Source: JACJYE01 sp964432875
Lineage (GTDB): Bacteria > Bacteroidota > Bacteroidia > Chitinophagales > Saprospiraceae
Reading direction: 5' to 3'
Assembly (NCBI GenBank): GCA_964432875.1
Contig: CAYSPJ010000218.1
Span: forward strand, 1-6,238
DNA: 6,238 nucleotides
Shown here: piece by piece, positions 1 to 6,198 of the stretch
Position numbering within the stretch: position 1 is the stretch's first letter
How the letters are laid out: the number at the start of each line of letters is the position of its first letter
The notes under the pieces: model-generated
What the model saw: the letters and a program-made list of their open reading frames with translations, nothing else
The model's database searches: none
What the model was told of the DNA's origin: nothing
Translations under genes and position numbers: made by a program

Positions 1-1538
1 CGCAGCCCAATCTCATCAAACCACAGATCATCATTCGGAATCTCCAGCTCGATGCGGTCGAAGAGGCCGCGGGCGTTGGAGACGAAATGCACCGTGCCCG
101 CGCCGAACCAGGCGAAGTCCTGGCGCCAGCGGGCCACGAAGGTGTCGTAGTGCAAGTGCTCCAGGTCGGCCACCAGCTCCGGGTTGGGCAGGAGGCGGAG
201 CACCAGGCGGCCGTTTTCCAGCGCTACCCGTGCGTCGCCGTACATCGGGCAGCGGTAGGCACCGGTGAAAGCCTCCAGCGGGCGGCTGGGGCGGGTGTCG
301 GCTGCCGCGGGGGCGATGGTTTCCGCGATGCGCTGCTCGAAGCGCTCGAGCGAGCGCCGGAAGCCAGGCAGGTTCTCGGCGCTCCAGTCGCGCTCCGGCG
401 CGCCGAGGAAGGCATCCAGTACTTTATAAGTAATCGCCGGGCTGATGCCGGTCATGCTGTTGGTGAGCACCACTACGCCGAGGCGCTTCTCGGGCACCAT
501 CAGCACCTGTGAGTACATGCCGTCGTAGCCCCCGCCATGCCCGACGAGCTTGTGGCCGTGGTAGTCGGACAGCGACCAGCCCAGGCCGTAGGCGCGGAAG
601 TGGGTGGTGGGGAAGCGCCGCAGCGAGCCCTCCGTGACGGGGATGGGCGTATGCGCCTGCCACATCTCGCGCGATTGGGCCGCGCTGAACAGGGCCAAGG
701 TGTCGCGGATGATGCCCTGCCGCAATTGGCACTGCATCCAGCGCGCCATGTCGTGGGCGCTGGAGATGATGCCGCCGGCTGCGCCCATATTGTCCCAGCC
801 CATCCAGGCGATGGGCTGGCTGCGGCCGGGGTAGGTCTTGTGGGGCGTGGCGTAGTTGCCCTTGGCGGGCAAATCGCGGGTGGAGACGATGCTGCGGCTC
901 ATGCCCAGCGGGGCAAAGATGCGCTGCTGCACGAACTCGGCCCAGCTTAGCCCGCTGGCCGCCTGCACCACCTCGCCGGCGGCGATGAACATGAGGTTGG
1001 AGTACTCGTACTTGGTGCGGAAAGGCGCCGCCGGCTCCAGCTGGGCGGCGCGCTCCAGCACCTCGCGGGCCGAATACCCGGTGCCCCACCACAGCAGGTC
1101 GCCGCTGAAGGTGCCCAAGCCGCTGCGGTGGCAGAGCAGGTCGCGCACCCGCAGCTCGGCCGTGGCCCAGGGGTCTTTGAGCCTGAGCCAAGGCAGGTAG
1201 TCCGACACGTGGTCGTCCCAGCCCAGCTTGCCTTCATCAGCCAGCATGGCGAGGGCCGCGGCGGTGAAGGCCTTGGAATTGGAGGCGATGGCGAAGAGGG
1301 TGTGCTCATCCACGGGCTGCCGCTGGCCGGCTTCGAGGCTGCCGTAGCCCTTGCTCAGCAGCACCTCATCGCCCCGCACGATGGCGACGGCCAGGCCGGG
1401 CACGCCCCAGTCGGCGCGGGCTTGGGCGATGTAGGCGTCCAGGCGGGCCAGGGTGTCGCCCGTGGTGGGCTGGGCCTGCAAGCTGCCGATGGCGGGCAGC
1501 GCGATGGCGAAGAGGAGGAGGTGGAGGATCGGTCGCAT
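1..1538 (-). CDS. Exported serine hydrolase, beta-lactamase (class C/PBP-like) family, C-terminal end cut by window edge
   Basis: This reading frame is open from the ATG at 1538 to the left edge: 512 codons with no stop, so only the C-terminal tip is missing. Residues 1-22 form a signal peptide (Arg3, a run rich in Leu/Ile/Ala, then SLQA before Gln23), so the mature enzyme should be exported to the periplasm or held at the envelope. The serine hydrolase fold (Pfam beta-lactamase, PF00144) carries all three active-site motifs: SNSK with Ser86 as predicted nucleophile and Lys89, YSN at 179-181, and HGGG from His334. Residues from about 418 to the edge resemble the DUF3471 domain that often ends such proteins. 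Members include esterases, D-amino-acid peptidases and true beta-lactamases; the substrate cannot be told here, and resistance should not be assumed. The gene is strongly GC-rich, like the M20 gene at the other end. No clear Shine-Dalgarno sequence precedes the start. Family assignment is firm; specificity is unknown. Confidence 0.93.
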   Translation of the reverse strand, partial: MRPILHLLLFAIALPAIGSLQAQPTTGDTLARLDAYIAQARADWGVPGLAVAIVRGDEVLLSKGYGSLEAGQRQPVDEHTLFAIASNSKAFTAAALAMLADEGKLGWDDHVSDYLPWLRLKDPWATAELRVRDLLCHRSGLGTFSGDLLWWGTGYSAREVLERAAQLEPAAPFRTKYEYSNLMFIAAGEVVQAASGLSWAEFVQQRIFAPLGMSRSIVSTRDLPAKGNYATPHKTYPGRSQPIAWMGWDNMGAAGGIISSAHDMARWMQCQLRQGIIRDTLALFSAAQSREMWQAHTPIPVTEGSLRRFPTTHFRAYGLGWSLSDYHGHKLVGHGGGYDGMYSQVLMVPEKRLGVVVLTNSMTGISPAITYKVLDAFLGAPERDWSAENLPGFRRSLERFEQRIAETIAPAAADTRPSRPLEAFTGAYRCPMYGDARVALENGRLVLRLLPNPELVADLEHLHYDTFVARWRQDFAWFGAGTVHFVSNARGLFDRIELEIPNDDLWFDEIGL

Positions 1539-1646
1539 GTTTGGTGTATTTTGGCGGGGAAGATAGGATTTTTTGACGATTGATTGGCGCAAAAGTGGGC
1601 AGTTCTTGGTGATGGGGGGGCTGATAGGGCGTGGGGTTGGGTTTTG

Positions 1647-1666
1647 GGTAAAATTTGGTAAAATTG
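1647..1666. repeat. Two tandem 10-bp direct repeats
   Basis: GGTAAAATTT (1647-1656) is followed at once by GGTAAAATTG (1657-1666), a tandem pair with one mismatch. It lies about 110-130 bases upstream of the hydrolase start and about 180 bases upstream of the methyltransferase start. It could be a paired binding site for a regulator, or low-complexity sequence; nothing else in the window decides between these. Confidence 0.5.
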
Positions 1667-1698
1667 TGTAAGTTGTTTTGAAGCCGCAAGCAGCGTAC

Positions 1699-1730
1699 TT
1701 GCAGCAATCCCGCATCAAATAGAGCTGCAA
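1699..1730. repeat. Inverted repeat with 7-bp arms
   Basis: TTGCAGC (1699-1705) and its exact reverse complement GCTGCAA (1724-1730) are separated by 18 bases. The right arm directly abuts the left arm of the 8-bp inverted repeat at 1731-1763. It has no T run, so it does not look like a terminator. A regulator-binding role is possible, but arms this short can arise by chance. Confidence 0.4.
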
Positions 1731-1763
1731 TTCCAAGTCCAGACATGCTTTAGCAACTTGGAA
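1731..1763. promoter_or_regulatory. Inverted repeat overlapping the -33 element, candidate operator
   Basis: TTCCAAGT (1731-1738) and its exact reverse complement ACTTGGAA (1756-1763) are separated by 17 bases. The right arm covers the TTG (1758-1760) that serves as the -33 element of the methyltransferase promoter. A protein bound here would be placed to block or adjust transcription of the restriction-modification operon. No controller gene is present in the window and the methyltransferase has no N-terminal helix-turn-helix extension, so the binder would have to be encoded elsewhere. The pairing is seen directly; the operator role is inferred. Confidence 0.4.
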
Positions 1764-1789
1764 GATTAGCAGGAAATTAGGTATCTTTG
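1758..1789 (+). promoter_or_regulatory. Bacteroidota-type promoter of the restriction-modification operon
   Basis: TTG at 1758-1760 lies 21 bases before TATCTTTG at 1782-1789, which matches the Bacteroidota -7 consensus TAnnTTTG at every fixed position; the spacing is also usual for that phylum's primary sigma factor. Transcription would start at about 1795, giving a leader of roughly 45-50 bases before the ATG at 1843. It is the only full match I found upstream of either gene of the operon, so both are probably made from one mRNA. Confidence 0.75.
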
Positions 1790-1842
1790 GGGCATCAGGC
1801 GCGAGTGCCATCTTTTCTCATTACCTAAGAAGACCGAATGCC

Positions 1843-3135
1843 ATGAAAGACAAAATTAAAGTAGTAGAGCTATTTGCCGGCGTAGGAGGTTTCCGGCTTG
1901 GGTTAGAGGGTTGGCAGGGCAAGTCGTCCTCTTCGGGGTATATCAAAGATTTTGATTCTCCCTTCGAGGTCGTTTGGAGCAACCAGTGGGAGCCTTCCAC
2001 CAAGACCCAGCACGCCTCGTTAGTCTATGAGAAACGGTGGGGCAAGTCTGGCCATAGCAACAAAGACATCTCCACTGTTGAGGTTTCTGAAATACCTGAC
2101 CATGATTTATTGGTTGGCGGGTTTCCCTGCCAAGATTATTCTGTGGCGACCACTTTGAAAAATTCCAAAGGGCTCATCGGTAAAAAGGGGGTATTGTGGT
2201 GGTCAATTCACCGCATACTTAGCGAGAAGACCCGCAAGCCTTCCTATCTGCTGCTGGAAAACGTCGATCGGCTGCTTATCTCTCCATCGGGTCAGCGAGG
2301 AAGAGATTTTGCCATCATCTTGCAAAGCCTCAACGAATTAGGCTATATAGTTGAATGGAGAGTCATCAATGCGGCGGATTATGGCATGCCACAGCGGCGG
2401 CGGCGGATTTTCATCCTCGCTTACTTGCGTGGCACGCCGCTGTGGCACGCCGCGCGCAGCCTGCCTCCCCGGCAATGGTTCCTGGAAGACGGAACCATGG
2501 CCGAAGCCTTCCCCGCCTGCGCTGAGAAAGCTTTCTTTCCCAATGAGTTCGAGTTAAAAGAGGACATTGTTTTTATTTCTGAGCACTTCAATAAAACGGT
2601 CATCACTGGCACCTTTGAAAATGCCGGCATCATGATTGATGGCCTGGTTACTACGACTACTACCCAACCCGTTTATAATGGGCAATTTACGCTGCTCAAG
2701 GATATCGTTCAAAATGGCGAAGCGGGCCCGGAATATTTCATCGATGATAAAGACCTAGAGCGCTGGAGCTATTTGAAGGGGTCTAAGAAAGAGATACGCA
2801 AAAACGCGCAGGGCTTCGAGTACAATTACAGCGAAGGGGGCATGGTTTTTCCTGACCCTTTGGATAAGCCTTCGCGGACTATCATCACTGGCGAAGGCGG
2901 CGCAGCCCCGTCGCGCTTCAAACACGTAATCAAAACGCCACGCGGTTATCGCAGGCTCACTCCTATAGAATTAGAACGCCTGAACATGTTCCCCGATGGA
3001 CATACCGAATTGGAAGGTATTTCTGATGCCAAACGCGCCTTTTTCATGGGCAACGCTTTGGTGGTAGGAGTGATAGAAAAAATCGGCATCGCTTTAAAAA
3101 ATAAAATCTGCAATGGAGTTGCCATTCAACCCTGA
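1843..3135 (+). CDS. Type II DNA (cytosine-5) methyltransferase, partner of the Sau3AI-like nuclease
   Basis: This 430-residue enzyme transfers a methyl group from S-adenosylmethionine to carbon 5 of cytosine in DNA. The conserved motifs are in standard order: motif I ELFAGVGGFR (9-18, cofactor site), motif IV GGFPCQ with catalytic Cys96, motif VI ENV (139-141), motif VIII QRRRR (184-188), a variable target-recognition region of about 195-360, motif IX RRLTPIELERLNMFP (370-384), and motif X MGNALVV (402-408). All key residues are present, so it should be active. Motif I begins nine residues from the start, which supports this ATG and leaves no room for a DNA-binding regulatory extension. It overlaps the nuclease gene by 23 bases, so it most likely protects host DNA from that enzyme; C5 methylation within GATC is predicted from the partner's family, not from the recognition region itself. 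Base composition is far more AT-rich than in the flanking genes, suggesting transfer. A GC-rich patch lies at about 2428-2525, at the start of the recognition region. Confidence 0.96.
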   Translation: MKDKIKVVELFAGVGGFRLGLEGWQGKSSSSGYIKDFDSPFEVVWSNQWEPSTKTQHASLVYEKRWGKSGHSNKDISTVEVSEIPDHDLLVGGFPCQDYSVATTLKNSKGLIGKKGVLWWSIHRILSEKTRKPSYLLLENVDRLLISPSGQRGRDFAIILQSLNELGYIVEWRVINAADYGMPQRRRRIFILAYLRGTPLWHAARSLPPRQWFLEDGTMAEAFPACAEKAFFPNEFELKEDIVFISEHFNKTVITGTFENAGIMIDGLVTTTTTQPVYNGQFTLLKDIVQNGEAGPEYFIDDKDLERWSYLKGSKKEIRKNAQGFEYNYSEGGMVFPDPLDKPSRTIITGEGGAAPSRFKHVIKTPRGYRRLTPIELERLNMFPDGHTELEGISDAKRAFFMGNALVVGVIEKIGIALKNKICNGVAIQP

Positions 3136-4498
3136 AGACAAAACTTCAATTATCAATTATGCCAAGCAGCTAAAGGGCAAAACATTAAGGGAAGCCTGTG
3201 ATGAAAAAGTGCTGCAACATGCTTATGATGGCAAGGGGACCTTCGGACAAATCCTGGAGAAGTTCTATTTCAAATATAATCCGAACTCGGAGGCTGAAGC
3301 TGATTTCCCGAAAGCAGGGCTTGAGCTAAAGTCCAGCCCGCTGAAACAGTTGCAAAACGAGGAGTTTCGCTCTAAAGAGCGGTTGGTGCTCAATATTATC
3401 AATTACAAAGAAGTCGCTGGTCAAGATTTTGAAACAAGTTCTTTTTGGAAGAAGAATGCACACCTGCTGCTAGTATTCTATCTGTATCAAACAAACCTTG
3501 ATATCTTGGATTTCATCATCAAGCTGGTTGATGATTGGACCTTCCCTAGCGCCGATTTGGAAATCATCAAGAAAGATTGGGAGTCGATTCGAAAAAAGAT
3601 TCGGGAGGGTAAAGCTCATGAGCTTTCCGAAGGCGATACGTATTACTTGGGGGCCTGTACCAAGGGTGGCAAAGGCGGCAACTTCCGCGAACAACCCAAC
3701 AGTAAGAAACTTGCTAAGCAACGCGCATACTCGTTAAAACAAGGCTACGTAAACCACATCATAGCCTCAATTGCTGGTCAAGAACCCGGGATTTATGGCA
3801 AACTCATCTCATCGGCCGAAATCGCTAAAAAACAGACAATTGAAGAGATTGCGCTTTCCAAATTCGGGCCCTATTATAACCAATCCGCCGAAGCCATCAT
3901 GGCTGCTATCGGCGTCGAAATGAATACCAAAGCAAAAAGCTTTCTTGCCAACTTGGTCAAACTTATGCTCGGCATCGGCGTAGAGCAGGAAATCGAGGAG
4001 TTTGAAAAGGCAGAAATTATTGTCAAGACGGTCAGGCTGCAGGCCAATGATTTACCTAAAGAAAGTATTTCATTTCCCCATTTCAAATACGACGAACTAG
4101 TCAAGGAAAAATGGGACGATTCCAGCCTGAAGAACATCTTGGAGCATAAATTTCTGTTTGTTTTTTTTCAGTACGAAGGCGAGAAGCTCTTTTTGAGGAA
4201 AGCAAAGTTTTGGAACATGCCACAGGGCGATATCCGCGAAGCGAAAAAAGTTTGGAGCAAGACCAGGGCAATCGTTGCAAGAGGGGAAATCGTCAAAGAA
4301 GTCAAAAATGGCATCCGCTACACCAATTTTCCAGGTAAATCATTCAGCCGAGTTGCCCATGCCAGGCCTCATGCAGCTAATGCGGATGATGTGCTTCCAC
4401 TGCCAGCACAGGACAAAGTGACTGGCGTAAATGAGTACACCAAGCATTGCTTCTGGCTAAACAATAGTTATGTCAAGGATGAAATATACTTGAAGTGA
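3113..4498 (+). CDS. Type II restriction endonuclease, Sau3AI/MutH family, predicted to cut GATC
   Basis: This 461-residue protein closely resembles Sau3AI (about 490 residues), recalled from memory rather than searched. Shared stretches include KERLVLNIINY (88-98) with FETSSF (106-111), the segment GKAHELSEG, a CTKG motif, KQRAYSLKQGY, and later EEFEKAEIIVKT and a C-terminal FWLNNSYV. The N-terminal half carries the MutH-type active site Asp64-x6-Glu71-x-Lys73 in the string DFPKAGLELKSSPL, with Glu49 in the preceding helix at about the spacing of MutH Glu56. In Sau3AI the C-terminal half is a second MutH-like domain without a working active site that helps bind DNA; the same division is likely here, from about residue 225. 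Sau3AI cuts before the G of GATC as a monomer that pairs on DNA. The gene starts inside the methyltransferase gene (23-base overlap, +1 frame) with no clear Shine-Dalgarno sequence, so translation is probably coupled. It has no GATC site. A T8 run lies at codons 350-352. Intact and probably active. Confidence 0.93.
   Translation: MELPFNPEDKTSIINYAKQLKGKTLREACDEKVLQHAYDGKGTFGQILEKFYFKYNPNSEAEADFPKAGLELKSSPLKQLQNEEFRSKERLVLNIINYKEVAGQDFETSSFWKKNAHLLLVFYLYQTNLDILDFIIKLVDDWTFPSADLEIIKKDWESIRKKIREGKAHELSEGDTYYLGACTKGGKGGNFREQPNSKKLAKQRAYSLKQGYVNHIIASIAGQEPGIYGKLISSAEIAKKQTIEEIALSKFGPYYNQSAEAIMAAIGVEMNTKAKSFLANLVKLMLGIGVEQEIEEFEKAEIIVKTVRLQANDLPKESISFPHFKYDELVKEKWDDSSLKNILEHKFLFVFFQYEGEKLFLRKAKFWNMPQGDIREAKKVWSKTRAIVARGEIVKEVKNGIRYTNFPGKSFSRVAHARPHAANADDVLPLPAQDKVTGVNEYTKHCFWLNNSYVKDEIYLK
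4161..4168 (+). repeat. T8 homopolymer within the nuclease gene
   Basis: Eight consecutive T bases fall in codons 350-352 (Val-Phe-Phe) of the restriction endonuclease gene, preceded by another T-rich stretch. Gain or loss of one T would shift the frame and remove the last quarter of the protein. It is in frame in this copy. Whether it varies in the population cannot be seen here. Confidence 0.6.
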
Positions 4499-4593
4499 AG
4501 CGGGCTCTATCCCAAATTTCACCGCTCATGCCTACGCCGAGCATATCTTCAATCCGCAGCTGCCAGTCAAATTTTGCCCCATCCCCCGCCAAT
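4499..4593. other. Convergent intergenic gap between nuclease and M20 gene
   Basis: This gap of 95 bases separates the 3' ends of two convergent genes. A bidirectional terminator would be expected, but I see no strong hairpin followed by a T run on either strand. Its one notable feature is CAAATTTTGCCC (4568-4579), which is the reverse complement, with one mismatch, of a 12-mer at 1646-1657 on the other side of the operon. Confidence 0.6.
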
Positions 4594-6198
4594 CTACTCC
4601 TCCCTCAAAGTCGGATACTGCACCCCAAGCTGCTCCAGGTACGTATTGTATTTCGTCTCATCGTAGTAGAAGGGCTGCAATTTCGGCCGGAATTCCTCCA
4701 TAATCTCTTTGTTGAGGTAGATGGCCGGTTGGTCGGTCTCCGTCACCATGGGGATGTATTGTTGTTTCATGCCCTGTTCTTCGCGAAAGTAGGCCCAGGC
4801 TTGCTGCACCAATTCCGGTTGGAGGTAGAGGTCGAGCAAAGTCATGGCTTCGGCTTCGGCGCCGGCTACCACGCCCTTGTGGGCGATGGGGGTGGCCATG
4901 GTCACGGCGTTAGACCAGTGGTGGCCCTGCAGGCCGGGGATATTGGAGGGGTAGCCGAGGGTGATGGTCGGCAGCTTCCAGGAGATGTCGCCGATATCGT
5001 CAGAGCCGCCGCTGATGGGATTGAGCACGGGCAAAGCTAAGGTGTCCAGCACGGTGGACAAGCCCGTGGTGTCGCGGGGCGATTGCACTTCGCGCTGTAG
5101 CGCCAGGGCCAGTTGCTGGTCGGCTTCGCTCCATTCCGGCAAGCCCACCTGTTGGATGTTTTCGTACATGACTTCCGCCATCACCTTGTTGAAATGGCGG
5201 GGCCAGGCCGAGCCGAGCACCCGCCGCGTCACGGTGGTATTGGTCATCAGGGCGGCGCCTTCGGCCACGCGGTTGGCGCGCTCATAGACCTCCATGATCT
5301 TGGGGTAGGTCACGTGGCGGAAGTAGTACCAGATGGAGGCTTTGGAAGGCACCACATTGGGCTGGTCGCCGCCATTGGTGATGACCGAGTGGGAGCGGTG
5401 CAGCGGGTCGAGGTGCTCGCGCTGGTACTGCCAGCCGATGCTCATCAGCTCCACCGCATCTGCTGCGCTGCGGCCGCGCCAGGGGGTGCTGGCGGCATGA
5501 GCCGCCTCGCCTTCGAAAGTGTATTCTACCGAGATGAGCCCCGTGCCGCGGGCCTGGCCGTAAGACACGCTCAGGTTGTCGGATACATGGGTAAAAATGC
5601 ACAAGTCGATCTGGTCGAAGTAGCCGTCGCGGGTGAAAAAAGCCTTGGTGCCGACGAGCTCTTCGGCGATGCCCGGCCAGAGGACGAGCGTGCCGCTGAT
5701 GCCCTCGCGCTCCATGATGTCTTTGACGGCCAGGGCGGCCACGATGTTGAGCGGGATGCCCGAGTTATGCCCTTCGCCATGGCCCGGCGCGCCGGGCACG
5801 ATGGGGTCGTGGTAGGCGACGCCCGGCTTTTGGCTGGCTTTGGGGATGCAGTCCACATCGCTGCCCAGGGCGATCACCGGTTTGCCGCTGCCCCAGACCG
5901 CCCACCAGGCAGTGGGCACGCCCGAGATGCCGTGAGTAATCGCGAAGCCATGCTGTTCCAGTATCGCCGTCAAATAGGCCGAGGACTCAAACTCCTGAAA
6001 ACCCAATTCGGCGAAGCTGAAGATTTTGTCTACCATCACTTGTGCCATCTTGGCGTTTGCGCGCACTTTTTGCCGGGCTTCGGCTTTGAGGGCTTCGATT
6101 TTTTCCGGGGAGGCACTGGCCAAGGCTGGGGCTTGCGCCTCTAGGGCCACCAAGCTGCTAAGCCCGGCGAAGCATAGGAGGAGGAAACGATGCATCAT
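4594..6198 (-). CDS. Exported M20-family metallo-amidohydrolase, AbgB-like
   Basis: This 534-residue enzyme belongs to the M20 peptidase/amidohydrolase family and resembles AbgB, which hydrolyses p-aminobenzoyl-glutamate in E. coli. Residues 1 to about 22 form a signal peptide (HRFLLLC then hydrophobic residues up to LEAQA), so unlike AbgB it should act outside the cytoplasm. Candidate metal and catalytic residues lie in SDVDCIP (113-119), GHGEGHN (139-145), AEE (178-180), His204, and His426-His427 of GHHW; AAHAASTP (232-239) opens the lid/dimer domain with His234. The first metal motif has Glu142 where the usual GHxCGHD/N motif has Cys. A further hallmark is the SGGSDDIGD segment before the C-terminal catalytic part. 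The adjacent second ATG (6195) is an equally possible start. The gene is GC-rich and on the same strand as the serine hydrolase, so these two probably belong to the resident chromosome around the inserted operon. The natural substrate, an N-acyl or aminobenzoyl amino acid or a peptide, is not known. Confidence 0.92.
   Translation of the reverse strand: MMHRFLLLCFAGLSSLVALEAQAPALASASPEKIEALKAEARQKVRANAKMAQVMVDKIFSFAELGFQEFESSAYLTAILEQHGFAITHGISGVPTAWWAVWGSGKPVIALGSDVDCIPKASQKPGVAYHDPIVPGAPGHGEGHNSGIPLNIVAALAVKDIMEREGISGTLVLWPGIAEELVGTKAFFTRDGYFDQIDLCIFTHVSDNLSVSYGQARGTGLISVEYTFEGEAAHAASTPWRGRSAADAVELMSIGWQYQREHLDPLHRSHSVITNGGDQPNVVPSKASIWYYFRHVTYPKIMEVYERANRVAEGAALMTNTTVTRRVLGSAWPRHFNKVMAEVMYENIQQVGLPEWSEADQQLALALQREVQSPRDTTGLSTVLDTLALPVLNPISGGSDDIGDISWKLPTITLGYPSNIPGLQGHHWSNAVTMATPIAHKGVVAGAEAEAMTLLDLYLQPELVQQAWAYFREEQGMKQQYIPMVTETDQPAIYLNKEIMEEFRPKLQPFYYDETKYNTYLEQLGVQYPTLREE

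Larger units (their letters stand above)
1539..1842. other. Divergent intergenic region between hydrolase and restriction-modification operon
   Basis: This stretch of about 300 bases holds no convincing gene. The short minus-strand open frame crossing it (roughly 1366-1746) mostly lies antisense or out of frame with the hydrolase and has no recognisable protein. The region falls from GC-rich beside the hydrolase to AT-rich near the operon. It contains the operon promoter (1758-1789), two abutting inverted repeats (1699-1730 and 1731-1763), a 10-bp direct repeat (1647-1666) and a G7 run (1614-1620). I found no full Bacteroidota promoter match for the hydrolase on the minus strand. Confidence 0.8.

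Noticed and set aside
424..1191. A 255-codon minus-strand open frame and several overlapping plus-strand frames at the left end
   Set aside because: They overlap the serine hydrolase, which carries a signal peptide and all catalytic motifs. Their Arg/Pro/Gly-rich translations are typical shadows in GC-rich DNA.
1..1538. The serine hydrolase as an antibiotic-resistance beta-lactamase
   Set aside because: The fold and motifs are shared by many esterases and peptidases, and the apparent C-terminal DUF3471 domain is typical of non-resistance members.
1614..1620. G7 tract as a phase-variation element
   Set aside because: It lies in non-coding DNA at no clear promoter spacing, so there is no visible consequence of length change.
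1686..1702. GCAAG...CTTGC small hairpin
   Set aside because: Five-base arms with a 7-base loop are expected often by chance, and it overlaps the longer inverted repeat at 1699-1730.
1843..4498. A larger or novel defence island with additional components such as a C protein, Vsr nuclease or second methyltransferase
   Set aside because: The genes on both sides are ordinary exported hydrolases, and no open frame between them and the operon encodes such a component. Within this window it is a simple two-gene system.
4499..4526. AGCGG...CCGCT as a terminator hairpin after the nuclease gene
   Set aside because: The stem is only five base pairs with an 18-base loop and no T run follows, so it is not convincing as an intrinsic terminator.
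4495..5040. A 181-codon plus-strand open frame following the nuclease gene
   Set aside because: Most of it is antisense to the M20 gene, and it has no motif or similarity that I recognise.
5113..6144. A 343-codon plus-strand open frame antisense to the M20 gene
   Set aside because: It lies wholly inside the well-supported M20 gene, is rich in His/Gly/Asp/Ala as expected from the reverse of GC-rich codons, and shows no recognisable domain.
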